Source of the DNA: Paenibacillus mesophilus
Lineage (GTDB): Bacteria > Bacillota > Bacilli > Paenibacillales > NBRC-103111
Direction of reading: 5' to 3'
Assembly: GCF_005938385.1 (NCBI RefSeq)
Contig: NZ_VCRA01000038.1
Location: forward strand, 1 to 61,245
Length of the DNA stretch: 61,245 bases
The translations under genes and the position numbers were made by a program. Shown here one piece after another: positions 8,079-17,132 of the stretch (its first letter is position 1; every line of letters starts with the position of its first letter). The notes beneath the pieces are model-generated. The model searched no databases. It saw only the letters and a list, made by a program, of their open reading frames with translations, and was not told the origin of the DNA.

Positions 8079-10817
8079 TTAGACAATTTTTAAAGACAAT
8101 ATGGCGTTTGTCACCGTAATATCAGAGGCGGTTAGGTTTTGATGATAAACCCTAACATTTCCGGTAGATATTACTTCCGCCCAAACTCTTGAACTTACCC
8201 CAAGCGGCGGTGAAACAGCTACATGTACAGGCGCACCTAGATAAGCATTATCCATTGTTGCGTCTGTTGCGGCTATAGAATTTGCAGCAATAGTCTTGGT
8301 ATAAGATATTGATCTTCTAGCATAACCGTTTACATCTCTAAACGCAGGCGACTGCATAAAACCGACTGGAACGGTAACAGAACCGGCGGTAATGCTGGCA
8401 GAAGCATGTGAAACGATTAGCTTTTTAGAGTAACTCCCATTCTCAAATACACGACCGACAACCGCAAATATATTAGTAGACCCTTGAGTCAGTGAGAGAT
8501 AACTACCAATACCTGCACGAGAAATGACAGATGATGTTGATGTATCTATCACGTTAGTGTCTGTAGCGCTTAGCGTTGCTTGACTAGCAATCGTATAGCG
8601 ACTTGTGTGTGTTCTACCTGCTGCCGTTATGTATCCATCTGATGCAAAAGTACCGTTAGCATCATATAATGCTCTAAATACATCATGAAGTGCAAACGTA
8701 CCGCCCGTCACATTGGAAAGGGACGATGTATTCATCCACTCTGTGTTAAGTGCGTTAATTCGCGGCTCGTAGTCAGCATACTGCGGCATCATGGGCACAC
8801 CGCCTGTGTAAGCTCCAATGTGCTCGATTTCAACTTGTGAATTTGCGGGGATAGAAATGGTTACGTTGCCTTCTCTTGCATTTTCCGATGTAACTTCACA
8901 AGCTGCCATTTTCCAGCCGTTACGGTAATCATACATCAACTCGCCCAACGAAATGCGCTCATTGGAAGAGTTAACCCATACGTTTGATTTCAATTTGGCA
9001 TAATCAAAAGAACCTGCTATTGTTCTATACAACATACAGACTTTGGCTTGTACAGATTGAGTATTGATCGGAAGAATGATATCGATCTGGGATGCTGTCG
9101 GATTGATTAGGCGAATACCATACTTCGTTGTAAATCCGGTATGCACGGATTCGAAACGTTTCACATCGTAGATTAAATCATTGCTTGCCGTGTAGGCTCC
9201 ATACATACCAAACTTAAAATCATACTGCGGGCAAAATTTAAAGAAGTTCGTAATGAGACTTGCACCCGCACCAAATTCAAACCCTGTATGATTTAAGTAC
9301 TCGTTATGCTGTCTACCATTTTCAAAATGTCTGCTTGGTGTGCGAATGCCGGTAGCGGGGTCGTAAGTGCTGTAAGTACCCGCAATAAATCTTACACAAG
9401 TATCTTGAGGTCTTTTAAACAAATGACTTGCATCAAACTTGAATCCGTCAAAACGTTTTTGCATTTCTAATTCGAATAAAGTATTAAACCATTCCGAGTA
9501 CCCTCCGCCATAATACGAACCGTGACAAGCATCATAAATCAAAGCTTTTGACGACCCTTGATCTGATGCCGGGGCAATATTAAAACCATTGAAGCTGCAG
9601 CCGGCACCTGTGTTTATCAATAGGTAGTCGAATTTATTGGCATATCGTTTATCTACTACTGTGCCGCCGCCTATAGTTAAGTTTGTAGCTTGTAACGCAT
9701 TTGAAGTGTTGTAGAATCCCTGTACGCATTCATGAATGGCTACGCCATCCACAACGTTCTCGTAGAAATTTCCGATGCGCGAGCCATTTGTCCAAGCGGA
9801 CGTATCCAGCCCGTAAAGCGAAATACCGTTATGAAATCGTTCAATAAGCAAATTCTCCAGTCGCCACTTGTACGCATTCGCACCATCGATACATTTTTGC
9901 GCATGAACAGTCGATGTTCGTGTTACATTTCCAAGAAGCACCAAATTCGAGATTGCAACCATGGAAATTGTTTGCGTATTCCAACCTGTACTCAACTGAT
10001 AAGCCGCTGCCATTTCGTCGCGTGGCGTACTAAACATATCAATAGCGGTTGGCGGGTCAAAAAATAGTGTCGAATTGTTCCCCTCAATCTTTGTATTCGT
10101 TCTAATCGGTAGCGTGTCTGTGATGTAATAAGAGCCGTGCGGTATTTCAAATGTATACTTGCTATATACTTGCGACGAAATTGCTTTGCTGATATTGGTA
10201 TGGATCACATACTTGTTCATATTCAGCATGTCTTTAAATGCTTGAGTATCATCATGCCCGGATGCATAATCAAGCACCTCCGGAATAGTGAATACTAAAT
10301 CGCCATGCGCTCCAAACATGAACGGATTCAACACATTATTTTGTAATTGACGTACCCATCCATTTAACTCGACACCACGATCGTTTACAGCTGCTTTTGT
10401 TGAGTCATAAACAAAGCATCCGCCACCTTTGTTTAATCCGGCATGGTACGATTTTACATATACTCGACTGCCGTTTTGCGGATTTGCAATAGAAAGCATA
10501 TCGGCAACGCTCTCTAAACCAGGATCCTCCGCCAGAAAAAAATCGGGCAGCCCTTTGCGGCCGTACACTTCCCCGCTCACCGGTCCCCCGGCCGCGAACG
10601 ACGTGCCTATCGTTCCTCCGATCACGCTGCCCGCGGCCAGGACTGCCCCAGTCAGGCCTAGCGACGACAGCATCGCCCTTCTCGTGAGCAAGGGCGATTT
10701 GCCGCCGGCATCCAAACCCTTATCTTCTTGTATTTCATCCATTTCTCGCCGTTCCATCATTTCCGCCGCCTCCCGCTTAAATAGAAATTTGTATACGGTT
10801 TCATTAGTCGGTTTCAT
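8079..10817 (-). CDS. Tat-exported tailspike-like parallel beta-helix protein
   Basis: 912 residues. About the first 70 carry a twin-arginine signal: TRRAMLSSLGLTGAVLAAG after an acidic, basic N-region. Then comes a segment (LESVADMLSIANPQNGSRVYV... and a GGGCFVYD stretch) resembling the N-terminal domain of phage tailspikes. A long Ser/Thr/Asn-rich right-handed beta-helix follows, with a C-terminal part like a tailspike trimerisation region. Such proteins usually cut or bind surface polysaccharides. The coding DNA changes sharply near 10520 (about residue 99): the export part is GC-rich like the neighbours, while the rest is much more AT-rich. This suggests a phage-derived module joined to a host signal sequence. 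It lies between two sugar-binding protein genes. Confidence 0.75.
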   Translation of the reverse strand: MKPTNETVYKFLFKREAAEMMERREMDEIQEDKGLDAGGKSPLLTRRAMLSSLGLTGAVLAAGSVIGGTIGTSFAAGGPVSGEVYGRKGLPDFFLAEDPGLESVADMLSIANPQNGSRVYVKSYHAGLNKGGGCFVYDSTKAAVNDRGVELNGWVRQLQNNVLNPFMFGAHGDLVFTIPEVLDYASGHDDTQAFKDMLNMNKYVIHTNISKAISSQVYSKYTFEIPHGSYYITDTLPIRTNTKIEGNNSTLFFDPPTAIDMFSTPRDEMAAAYQLSTGWNTQTISMVAISNLVLLGNVTRTSTVHAQKCIDGANAYKWRLENLLIERFHNGISLYGLDTSAWTNGSRIGNFYENVVDGVAIHECVQGFYNTSNALQATNLTIGGGTVVDKRYANKFDYLLINTGAGCSFNGFNIAPASDQGSSKALIYDACHGSYYGGGYSEWFNTLFELEMQKRFDGFKFDASHLFKRPQDTCVRFIAGTYSTYDPATGIRTPSRHFENGRQHNEYLNHTGFEFGAGASLITNFFKFCPQYDFKFGMYGAYTASNDLIYDVKRFESVHTGFTTKYGIRLINPTASQIDIILPINTQSVQAKVCMLYRTIAGSFDYAKLKSNVWVNSSNERISLGELMYDYRNGWKMAACEVTSENAREGNVTISIPANSQVEIEHIGAYTGGVPMMPQYADYEPRINALNTEWMNTSSLSNVTGGTFALHDVFRALYDANGTFASDGYITAAGRTHTSRYTIASQATLSATDTNVIDTSTSSVISRAGIGSYLSLTQGSTNIFAVVGRVFENGSYSKKLIVSHASASITAGSVTVPVGFMQSPAFRDVNGYARRSISYTKTIAANSIAATDATMDNAYLGAPVHVAVSPPLGVSSRVWAEVISTGNVRVYHQNLTASDITVTNAILSLKIV

Positions 10818-10942
10818 GCGCCTTCCACCGGTCGACCGCCCGGCCGCAGCGGCTCACGGTCCCCGAACCGCTGCGCAGTCCTTCCGGTATGTTTGTTTTC
10901 GCTTTCCGTTCAAACCGCTTCCGCCGGCTTCGGCCTCCGCGG

Positions 10943-12247
10943 CTACTTGTTTTTGTCCGCCTCGATCGTTTTCTTCATCGCTTCCTCGGCATCCCGCAGC
11001 GCCGTATTAGCGTCTTTGCCCTCATACAAAATGCCGCGCAAGGCGATCGTTAGATGCTGCCCTGCCGTCGAGTAATATTTGCTCTGGGGAGACGGTTTCG
11101 CCATATTTTTCAGCGGGATCGCGGCAACATTGCGCCCTTTGTACAGCGGGGCGTCCTGGCCGAATACTTTCGAAATGTTAGCGCTGCTTAGCGCCGGGAT
11201 GAACGTCGCCGCCTTCGCCTTCTCCGTCAGAAACGTCTCGGTGGACAAAAAGTCCATCACCTGGTACGCGTCGTCCTTGTATTTGCTGCCGACGTTCAGG
11301 AACATGAAGACCGGATAAGGCTGCGGCCCGAAGCCGTTCATCGTCGGGTACGAGACGATATCCCAATTGAGCGGGGCCAGGTCTTTCTCGACGTGCAGAC
11401 CGGCCACCGGCGTCCACATCGCCGACACTTGATCCTGGAAAAACATTTTGGTCAAGCTGTCCATCTTTGCCTTATCCGGATTGAAGCCGGGAATTTGATA
11501 AAAGCGGGCGATGTTGTCCATGAGGCTTTTGACTTTGTCGTTCGTCAGCGACACTTGCAGCGTTTGCGGATCGACGAAGTTGAGCGACATTTGGTTGCGC
11601 CAAAAGTAATGATTCGGCGAAATCGTGAAGCCGTAATATTGGACGCCGCCTTCGTTGCGCGTCAGCTTGACCGACAAGTTGTACAGCTCGTCCCAGGTGA
11701 TGCCGTCCTTCGGGTAGGTGACGCCGAACTTGTCGAACAAGTTTTTGTTGTAGTAAATGACGGAAGCTGCGGTGTCGAACGGCAGCGCGTACAGCTTGCC
11801 GCCGCTCATTTGCCGGATCATCTCGAGCGTCTGCGGCTCGAAGCGGCTTAAATCCGTCTTGTATTTTTTGACGAGCGGTTCGATATCGTACTGCGTGTTG
11901 TTCAGAAAGACGCTGTTGTAGGCGAGGCCGACCGAGCCGAAAATGACGTCGATCTGCTGGCCCGACGCGATCTGCTTGTCGAGCGCTCCGCTCGTGGTAG
12001 GGATCAACACCGGAGTAATGTGCGGGAATTTCTCTTTGATCGCCTTGCCGAACTTTTCTTCGAAGTAGCCTGCGGCGTCGAAGTTGGCGCCGACGTTGTA
12101 AAAGTAAAGCGTGGTCGGTTCTTTTTTCTCGGGCTGGGCAGGAGTCTCCCCCGCCACTTTGCCGGCATCGGGCGTGCCCGATCCGGAGCAGGCGGCAAGT
12201 ACGAGCAGCATTCCCGCCGCTCCGATCGCAATCGATGGTTTCAACAT
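10943..12247 (-). CDS. Extracellular sugar-binding lipoprotein (third)
   Basis: 434-residue family 1 solute-binding protein. The frame is open further upstream, but the ATG at 12247 begins a proper lipoprotein signal (MLKPSIAIGAAGMLLVLAAC) and is preceded by AGAGGGTG, so the earlier starts are rejected. The mature part has YYNKNLFDKFGVTYPKDG, as in its two relatives. It is divergent from an AraC regulator 370 bp away, the usual arrangement for a regulated sugar uptake gene. The tailspike-like gene follows 125 bp downstream on the same strand. No permease is adjacent. Confidence 0.9.
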   Translation of the reverse strand: MLKPSIAIGAAGMLLVLAACSGSGTPDAGKVAGETPAQPEKKEPTTLYFYNVGANFDAAGYFEEKFGKAIKEKFPHITPVLIPTTSGALDKQIASGQQIDVIFGSVGLAYNSVFLNNTQYDIEPLVKKYKTDLSRFEPQTLEMIRQMSGGKLYALPFDTAASVIYYNKNLFDKFGVTYPKDGITWDELYNLSVKLTRNEGGVQYYGFTISPNHYFWRNQMSLNFVDPQTLQVSLTNDKVKSLMDNIARFYQIPGFNPDKAKMDSLTKMFFQDQVSAMWTPVAGLHVEKDLAPLNWDIVSYPTMNGFGPQPYPVFMFLNVGSKYKDDAYQVMDFLSTETFLTEKAKAATFIPALSSANISKVFGQDAPLYKGRNVAAIPLKNMAKPSPQSKYYSTAGQHLTIALRGILYEGKDANTALRDAEEAMKKTIEADKNK

Positions 12248-12617
12248 GAACGACACCCTCTTCTTTATTTGGTTTAAAAGCACTTTCAAGTCGGTAATCG
12301 CTTCGCCCCGCCAACACCTATCCCTCCGCTGCCAGCAAATCGGACCTAGGTCCGGTTCCGCGGTCTTCTCCCTCCTTTCTCGCCAAGGTTGCGGCCCCAA
12401 TCTAATGGCTTGTCCCGCGTTGCCGGCTTGCTTTTCCGGATACGGCGACAGCTTGTTCCAGGTGGCGGTTGCCTTCATCATAAGCCGGATTTGCGCCCGG
12501 GACCATGCGCAAAGCGTCCGTTTTTTTTATCATTTGTGCCATTACCATTAGGGTTGTTCAAATATGATAAAATGAACTGAAGGGACTGTCTCCAGTCGAC
12601 TCGAACGGAGGAAACGG
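12248..12617. promoter_or_regulatory. Divergent intergenic region with 14-bp palindrome
   Basis: 370 bp between the third binding protein and the AraC gene. It holds a perfect palindrome, CGGACCTAGGTCCG, at 12341-12354, about 100 bp upstream of the binding-protein start. Nothing else clear was found. The palindrome is a candidate regulator site, but AraC proteins normally use direct repeats, so the link is weak. Confidence 0.35.
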
Positions 12618-13529
12618 ATGGATATCGAGGTGTTCTTTCCGAGTATGACCAGCACGCTGCAAATCAGGGGCTGCGGATTTGGCGTTAAGCCGCCGGGTTG
12701 GTCGTATCCGCTGCATCATCATCAAATGTTTGAAATCTTATACTGCTTCAGCGGTGAAGTCGTGCAGTTTGTGGGAGTGAGTAAATTAAGCGAACGGACG
12801 ATGCGCGCGGGAGACTGGATGCTGCTGAAAGCCGGAGTGCGCCATCGGCTGGAGAACCTCGCCGCTGAGCCGTATTCGTTTTTGAATATCCACTTTGACG
12901 TGGACGATCCTGACTTGCGCAGGCGGCTCAACGCCGCCGACTGCTTTCTGCTGGGTGGTGCCGATGCGGCTGCGGGCGGACTGGCGGAAATCGTTGCGCG
13001 CATAGAGCGACTGATGGCGCTGAGCCTGACGGACGGCCCCTCGTCCGGTCCGTCCGCCAAGCTCGTGGCTTCGTATATCGATCCGCTGCGCAAGCTCGAA
13101 TTGCAAGCCGCGATTTTACAGATAGTCGCTTCGTTGACTGCGCAATGCGCCGCTCCTCAAGCGCCCGCCGGGAAAGCCCGGCCTTCCGTCGCTTCCTTTC
13201 TGGAAATCGATACGGCGCATGCGATCGAAGAACGGCTTCGGCGGATGGTAACGGCCGATTCCGACGAATCCGTCGCCCGGATCGCCCGAGACTTGCACTT
13301 AAGCCGCAGCCAATGTTCGAAGCTGTTCACCAAAGTATACGGCGTCTCGCCGCGCCGCTACGTCAGCGAGCTGGTCCTGAACCGGGCAAAACGGCTGCTG
13401 GTGACGACCAACCGTCCGATCGAGGCCATTGCCCTGGAGCTCGGCTTTCATTCGCTCAGCCACTTTTCCAGCCAGTTCCGCCGATGGACCGGCGTATCGC
13501 CCATGCAGTACCGGCCGAAGCATGAGTGA
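12618..13529 (+). CDS. AraC-family regulator with cupin sensor domain
   Basis: 303 residues. The N-terminal half (about 20-110) has a cupin-like ligand pocket with the YPLHHHQMFEILYC stretch and a PYSFLNIHFDV strand. The C-terminal roughly 100 residues form the two-part AraC helix-turn-helix (SVARIARDLHLSRSQCSKLF, then IEAIALELGFHSLSHFSSQF). This family binds sugars and activates nearby transport genes. It starts at an ATG after GGAGGAAACGG. It is divergent from the third sugar-binding gene, its most likely target. Confidence 0.92.
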   Translation: MDIEVFFPSMTSTLQIRGCGFGVKPPGWSYPLHHHQMFEILYCFSGEVVQFVGVSKLSERTMRAGDWMLLKAGVRHRLENLAAEPYSFLNIHFDVDDPDLRRRLNAADCFLLGGADAAAGGLAEIVARIERLMALSLTDGPSSGPSAKLVASYIDPLRKLELQAAILQIVASLTAQCAAPQAPAGKARPSVASFLEIDTAHAIEERLRRMVTADSDESVARIARDLHLSRSQCSKLFTKVYGVSPRRYVSELVLNRAKRLLVTTNRPIEAIALELGFHSLSHFSSQFRRWTGVSPMQYRPKHE

Positions 13530-13752
13530 GCGCCGCCTCCCGGGCCCGCTGCCGTATGCAACGTTTGCCGGTCAGGTCCGACGAGAGTTCGCATCAATAA
13601 CGGTAACGGTGGCAAGGATCGCATCGTTCCGATCCCTCAGACGTAAATGCCCAGCAGGAATATAACGAGGTTATTAATTACTTTTTCTAGAACGTAACCT
13701 TTACGCCCCTCCGCGGCACTTATGTATGAGAACACGGAAAGGAGCGGCCATT

Positions 13753-15315
13753 ATGCTTCAATGGATCGAAGCCGCCCGCCTCGGAGACCGGGAATCATTC
13801 GGGCCTCTCGTCCGGCGGTTTACGCCTATGGCTTATGCGGTAGCTTACGAGCGGTTGCGCGATTCGCATCTGGCCGAGGATGCGGTTCAGGAGGCGTTCA
13901 CGGAAGCGTTCCTGCATATAGACAAGCTGCGGGAGCCGGAAGCTTTTCCCGGCTGGTTCAAAGCGATCGTCGTCCGGCAATGCCACCGTCTGCTGCGCCG
14001 GAAGCGGCACCGGACGCTGCCCCTTGACGAAATCGCCCAAATCGCCGGGGTGCAGGCGAGCCTGTCGGACATCGTGGAGCGAAAAGAACTGCAGCAGCTG
14101 CTGCACGACGCCATCGCGTCCTTGTCAGCCAATATGCGGGTAGCGGTTCAACTTTTCTACTTCTACGGGTATACGCTCCAAGAAATATCGCGTACCTTGG
14201 ACACCCCGATCCCCGTGCTGAAGAAGCGGCTTTTCGATGCCCGCCGCAAGCTGAAAGGCACGCTGCCGATAGCCGATTGCATTTCCGTGTTCCAGCATCT
14301 ATACGAGGGAGGAAGCAGCATGCTTCATATCGTAAACGGCGATTCCGTAGGGGATAAGCTGAAGCAGGGCGTAGTGCAGGGCGATATTTTGGTGTGGAGA
14401 GAAGTGTACCCTGCAGGTCCCGTATTCGCCGATATGGCGGAGCCGGAGAACCGGTCCGCTAGGGCTCAATATTTGGAACAATCGATGGGCATTCCCCGTT
14501 CGGACTATGTCAAGATCAGCGAGGCGCAGGAGCGGCAAATCCTGGAGTTCCGCCAATACGAAGAAATCGTGCTCTGGTTCGAACACGACTTGTTCGATCA
14601 AACGATGTTATGTTACTTGCTCCATTGGTTCTCCCAGCAGCGGTTGGGCGGGACGAAGCTCAGTCTGCTGTGCATCGGGGCATTTCCCGGCATCGAACGC
14701 TTCCGGGGCTTGGGCCAGCTGTCCGTGCAGCAGATGGAGACGTTGTCGGGCACCTGGCAGACGATCGGACAGCGGGAGCTGGACTTGGGCCGCGAGGTGT
14801 GGGAAGCATACGCCTCCCCGGACCCGATGAAGCTGATGAGCCTGCTTCAAGGGGATACGTCTGCGCTGCCCTTCGTGCGGCAAGCATTCGAGGCCCATCT
14901 GGCGCGGCTTCCTTCCGTCGGCAGCGGTCTCGGACTTATAGAGCGCATTACGCTGGAGAAAGTGCAGAGCGGTATCAGCTCTCCGGTGAAACTGTTTCAG
15001 CATGTAGGCGATGAGCTGCATATGCTCGGCATGGGCGATCTGGAATATTGGCATCATTTGGCGAGAATGGCGGAACAGCCGCACCCGCTGCTGCACATCG
15101 AAGGACTGTCCGGCTTCCCCGGCTTCAGCAATCCCGAACCATCCTTCCGCGATTGCGTCATTACGCTGTCGGCATTGGGCCGGCGCGTTCTGGACGGCGA
15201 AGAGGATTGGATCACCGTGCAAGGCATCGACGAGTGGTACGGCGGCGTCCATCTCCAAGGACACTCCGTACCGTGGCGGTGGGATGTATCCGGCAAGCGC
15301 GTGGTCCCGATGTAG
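13753..15315 (+). CDS. ECF-type sigma factor fused to DUF1835 domain
   Basis: 520 residues. Residues 1-180 hold ECF sigma regions 2 and 4: AEDAVQEAFTEAFLHI for region 2, and a helix-turn-helix from about LSANMRVAVQLFYFYGYTLQEI. From residue 190 a DUF1835-type domain follows (LHIVNGDSVGDKL ... WFEHDLFDQTMLCYLL), a domain of unknown role. The ATG at 13753 was chosen because AAAGGAGCGG lies 7 bp upstream; an earlier in-frame ATG at 13726 lacks a site. An internal ATG at 14320, exactly at the domain junction, has its own GGGAGGA 6 bp upstream, so a free DUF1835 protein may also be made. No anti-sigma gene is adjacent. Confidence 0.88.
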   Translation: MLQWIEAARLGDRESFGPLVRRFTPMAYAVAYERLRDSHLAEDAVQEAFTEAFLHIDKLREPEAFPGWFKAIVVRQCHRLLRRKRHRTLPLDEIAQIAGVQASLSDIVERKELQQLLHDAIASLSANMRVAVQLFYFYGYTLQEISRTLDTPIPVLKKRLFDARRKLKGTLPIADCISVFQHLYEGGSSMLHIVNGDSVGDKLKQGVVQGDILVWREVYPAGPVFADMAEPENRSARAQYLEQSMGIPRSDYVKISEAQERQILEFRQYEEIVLWFEHDLFDQTMLCYLLHWFSQQRLGGTKLSLLCIGAFPGIERFRGLGQLSVQQMETLSGTWQTIGQRELDLGREVWEAYASPDPMKLMSLLQGDTSALPFVRQAFEAHLARLPSVGSGLGLIERITLEKVQSGISSPVKLFQHVGDELHMLGMGDLEYWHHLARMAEQPHPLLHIEGLSGFPGFSNPEPSFRDCVITLSALGRRVLDGEEDWITVQGIDEWYGGVHLQGHSVPWRWDVSGKRVVPM

Positions 15316-15395
15316 TCGGGGCCGGCATAAAGCTGTTTCTGTGCACAAAGGGGATGCATCAGGCGGTCCCGTTTCTTTTCGCGGACGATAACCTT

Positions 15396-15935
15396 TCACG
15401 CGAGCCTTATTTGAACAAGATCGCCTCTGTGAATACTTCCTTCCCGTTCAACCGAACATACGATGCCTCGCGATTTACGGGCTGCCGGCACAAATTTGCG
15501 GTGAAGACCCGTCTGCTTGTACACGTCCTCGATCACCTTCCCGGGCCCTACGCATGGCAAATTTTCGCCTTCGCAGATAAGGCCCGTTCCATCGGGAAAC
15601 AGCAAGCGCGCTCCGGCCGGCAGCTCCGTCAGCTTATCCGTGCCGCTTACCAGGATGTTGGCCCCGAGCCATTCGGGCCTTATCTCCGGCACACCCATAT
15701 TAGCGGCGATCCGCCGGCACTCCTCCACGGAAACGATGCTGATTTGGCGCCGATTGGCGATCATCGTCCCCCGCGGATAAATGTTCTGCCGCGAATCGGC
15801 GGGGCGGAGTATGCCATAATGCCGGTCGCCCGGAATCCCTCCGATCTCCACTTCAATGTCAGAGACTTCGCGGGTAACGAATGTAGTCGGATCATCCGCG
15901 AGCATTACACATTCGACAACAAGCTGAATGTTCAA
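15396..15935 (-). CDS. MOSC-domain protein
   Basis: 179 residues matching the MOSC domain (molybdenum cofactor sulfurase C-terminal fold), a pterin or sulfur-carrying module used in molybdenum cofactor enzymes and in YiiM-like detoxification. Motifs seen include GDRHYGILRPADSR near the N-terminus, RRQISIVSVEE, and GENLPCVGPGKVI, whose Cys fits the conserved catalytic one. It starts with TTG after AGGAGGGGG. It overlaps the stop of the MarR gene by 4 bp (TTGA), so the two are translationally coupled. It is probably a detoxification protein under MarR control; the substrate is unknown. Confidence 0.85.
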   Translation of the reverse strand: MNIQLVVECVMLADDPTTFVTREVSDIEVEIGGIPGDRHYGILRPADSRQNIYPRGTMIANRRQISIVSVEECRRIAANMGVPEIRPEWLGANILVSGTDKLTELPAGARLLFPDGTGLICEGENLPCVGPGKVIEDVYKQTGLHRKFVPAARKSRGIVCSVEREGSIHRGDLVQIRLA

Positions 15936-16399
15936 GACGACGCCCCCTCCTGAGACTGCATGTATACATACAGCGCCTCAAAAGCATTGCGGGCGGATTG
16001 CAGATCGTTCCCGGCGGAAAGCGGTGCGGCAAAATATTGCTTGATGCCCTTCGCATAGACGGGCCACGCTTTCCGCAGCTCCGTCTCGCCCAACTCCGTA
16101 AGCGCGGCATAGGCGCCGCGTCTGTCTTCTTCGCTTCTTTCTCTTCGAATCAGCCCTTCCCGCTCCATCCGGTCCACCAATCGGGTTAGTCCGCTTTTGC
16201 TCAGAACGAGCTTCTTGTTCAAGTCTCCGAAACGGAGCTTCCGGCCGGGCGCTTCGAATAAAGCGATCAACACGTCATAGGCGGTAAGCGGAACCCGCTT
16301 CTGCTCGGCCAAATCCTGCTCGATTCTCTCGATGATCATAGCGTGCGCCTTAATAAAAAATCTCCACGCGGACAGCTCTTGCTCGGTTACTTTGTCCAT
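15932..16399 (-). CDS. MarR-family transcriptional repressor
   Basis: 155 residues with the MarR winged helix: a dimerisation helix, then the reader helix region KLVLSKSGLTRLVDRMEREGL and the wing RRERSEEDRRGAYAAL. The ATG at 16399 is preferred: GGAAGG lies at a suitable distance, and earlier in-frame codons run into the promoter. Its own promoter (TTGCAC, 17 bp, TACTAT on the minus strand) and the divergent DoxX promoter are covered by three copies of one operator. It therefore most likely represses itself, the MOSC gene and doxX, and is released by a phenolic or oxidant ligand, as in related MarR/DoxX loci. Confidence 0.92.
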   Translation of the reverse strand: MDKVTEQELSAWRFFIKAHAMIIERIEQDLAEQKRVPLTAYDVLIALFEAPGRKLRFGDLNKKLVLSKSGLTRLVDRMEREGLIRRERSEEDRRGAYAALTELGETELRKAWPVYAKGIKQYFAAPLSAGNDLQSARNAFEALYVYMQSQEGASS

Positions 16400-16428
16400 G
16401 GCCGTCATCCCTTCCTTTGCTACTTTCA

Positions 16429-16512
16429 ATAGTAAGCAATTTTAGTTGACTGTGCAACAAAATAATTGTTGACTGCGCAACTATATTCTGGTACATTAGT
16501 TGCGTAGTCAAC
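16429..16512. promoter_or_regulatory. Divergent MarR/DoxX promoters with three operators
   Basis: Three copies of the pseudo-palindrome GTTGACTGCGCAAC lie at 16445-16458 (one change), 16468-16481 (exact) and 16499-16512 (inverted, one change). Plus-strand promoter: TTGACT (16469-16474), 17 bp, TACATT (16492-16497). Minus-strand promoter: TTGCAC (16452-16457), 17 bp, TACTAT (16429-16434). Operators overlap both -35 boxes and the doxX start region, a layout that favours repression in both directions. Confidence 0.85.
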
Positions 16513-16548
16513 AATTGATTATGAAACTAATCGAAGGAGTTGGGCAAG

Positions 16549-16986
16549 GTGACCCGAAACGTAGGCTTTTACACGAACACCGCTTTACGCTTGCTGCTTG
16601 GCATCACTTTTATGATGCACGGCATATTCAAACTGGAATGGGGGTACGGCGGCTTGACGGAATGGCTACATTCGCAAGGTTTCCCGCTTGCGGAGCTGTT
16701 CGGCTATGTGCTCCCGTGGATCGAGCTGCTCGGAGGCATCCTCGTCCTGATCGGCGCGGGAACCCGTTATGTCGCCGCTTTATTCAGCCTCATTCTTCTC
16801 GTGGCGCTGCTTAAAGTGAAGCTCGGTGCGGGTTTCATATCCAGTTCGGCAACCGGCTATGAATTCGAATTGCTGCTTCTCGCCGTCAGTGTCCATGTAG
16901 CCGCAACGGCTCCCAACTCTTTAAAGGACGTTTGGGTGAGTTTATTCGAAAGGGGAAATAATGGCCATGTCCAAAGTAACCAGTGA
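16549..16986 (+). CDS. DoxX-family membrane protein
   Basis: About 145 residues with four predicted membrane helices. The conserved start is ALRLLLGITFMMHGIFKL, followed by an ELFGYVLPWIELLGGILVLIGAGT stretch, as in DoxX/YqjF-type proteins linked to thiol, quinone or oxidative stress. The GTG at 16549 was chosen because AAGGAG ends 9 bp before it; the TTG at 16540 touches that site and cannot be used. It is controlled by the MarR operators just upstream. The last codons meet the right end of an IS605-type element, so the natural C-terminus may have changed slightly. Confidence 0.88.
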   Translation: MTRNVGFYTNTALRLLLGITFMMHGIFKLEWGYGGLTEWLHSQGFPLAELFGYVLPWIELLGGILVLIGAGTRYVAALFSLILLVALLKVKLGAGFISSSATGYEFELLLLAVSVHVAATAPNSLKDVWVSLFERGNNGHVQSNQ

Positions 16987-17132
16987 ATGCCTCCCACCGC
17001 TTGAAGAGGCGGGGGCTTCTTGTTTCAACGATCTCCGCCTTTCCTTGGAGAAAGGTCTTACATGATCTCCACAAGCGTTCGATGCTTTCCGCATCCCGTT
17101 CGGGGGCAACCCTCCCTACGGTGTTCGGTCCA
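16985..17132 (-). ncRNA. Probable omega RNA / right-end structured RNA of TnpB element
   Basis: The 3' noncoding tail downstream of tnpB on its strand contains several hairpins, the last being the IS end hairpin at 16989-17016. In IS605 elements this region is transcribed as the guide RNA (omega RNA) for TnpB. The call rests on position and hairpins only. Confidence 0.5.

Noticed and set aside
12341..12354. Palindrome as a T-box or other riboswitch element
   Set aside because: No specifier loop, antiterminator or terminator could be found around it; kept only as a possible operator.
16540..16548. TTG at 16540 as start of DoxX
   Set aside because: It directly touches the AAGGAG ribosome site; the GTG at 16549 has correct spacing.
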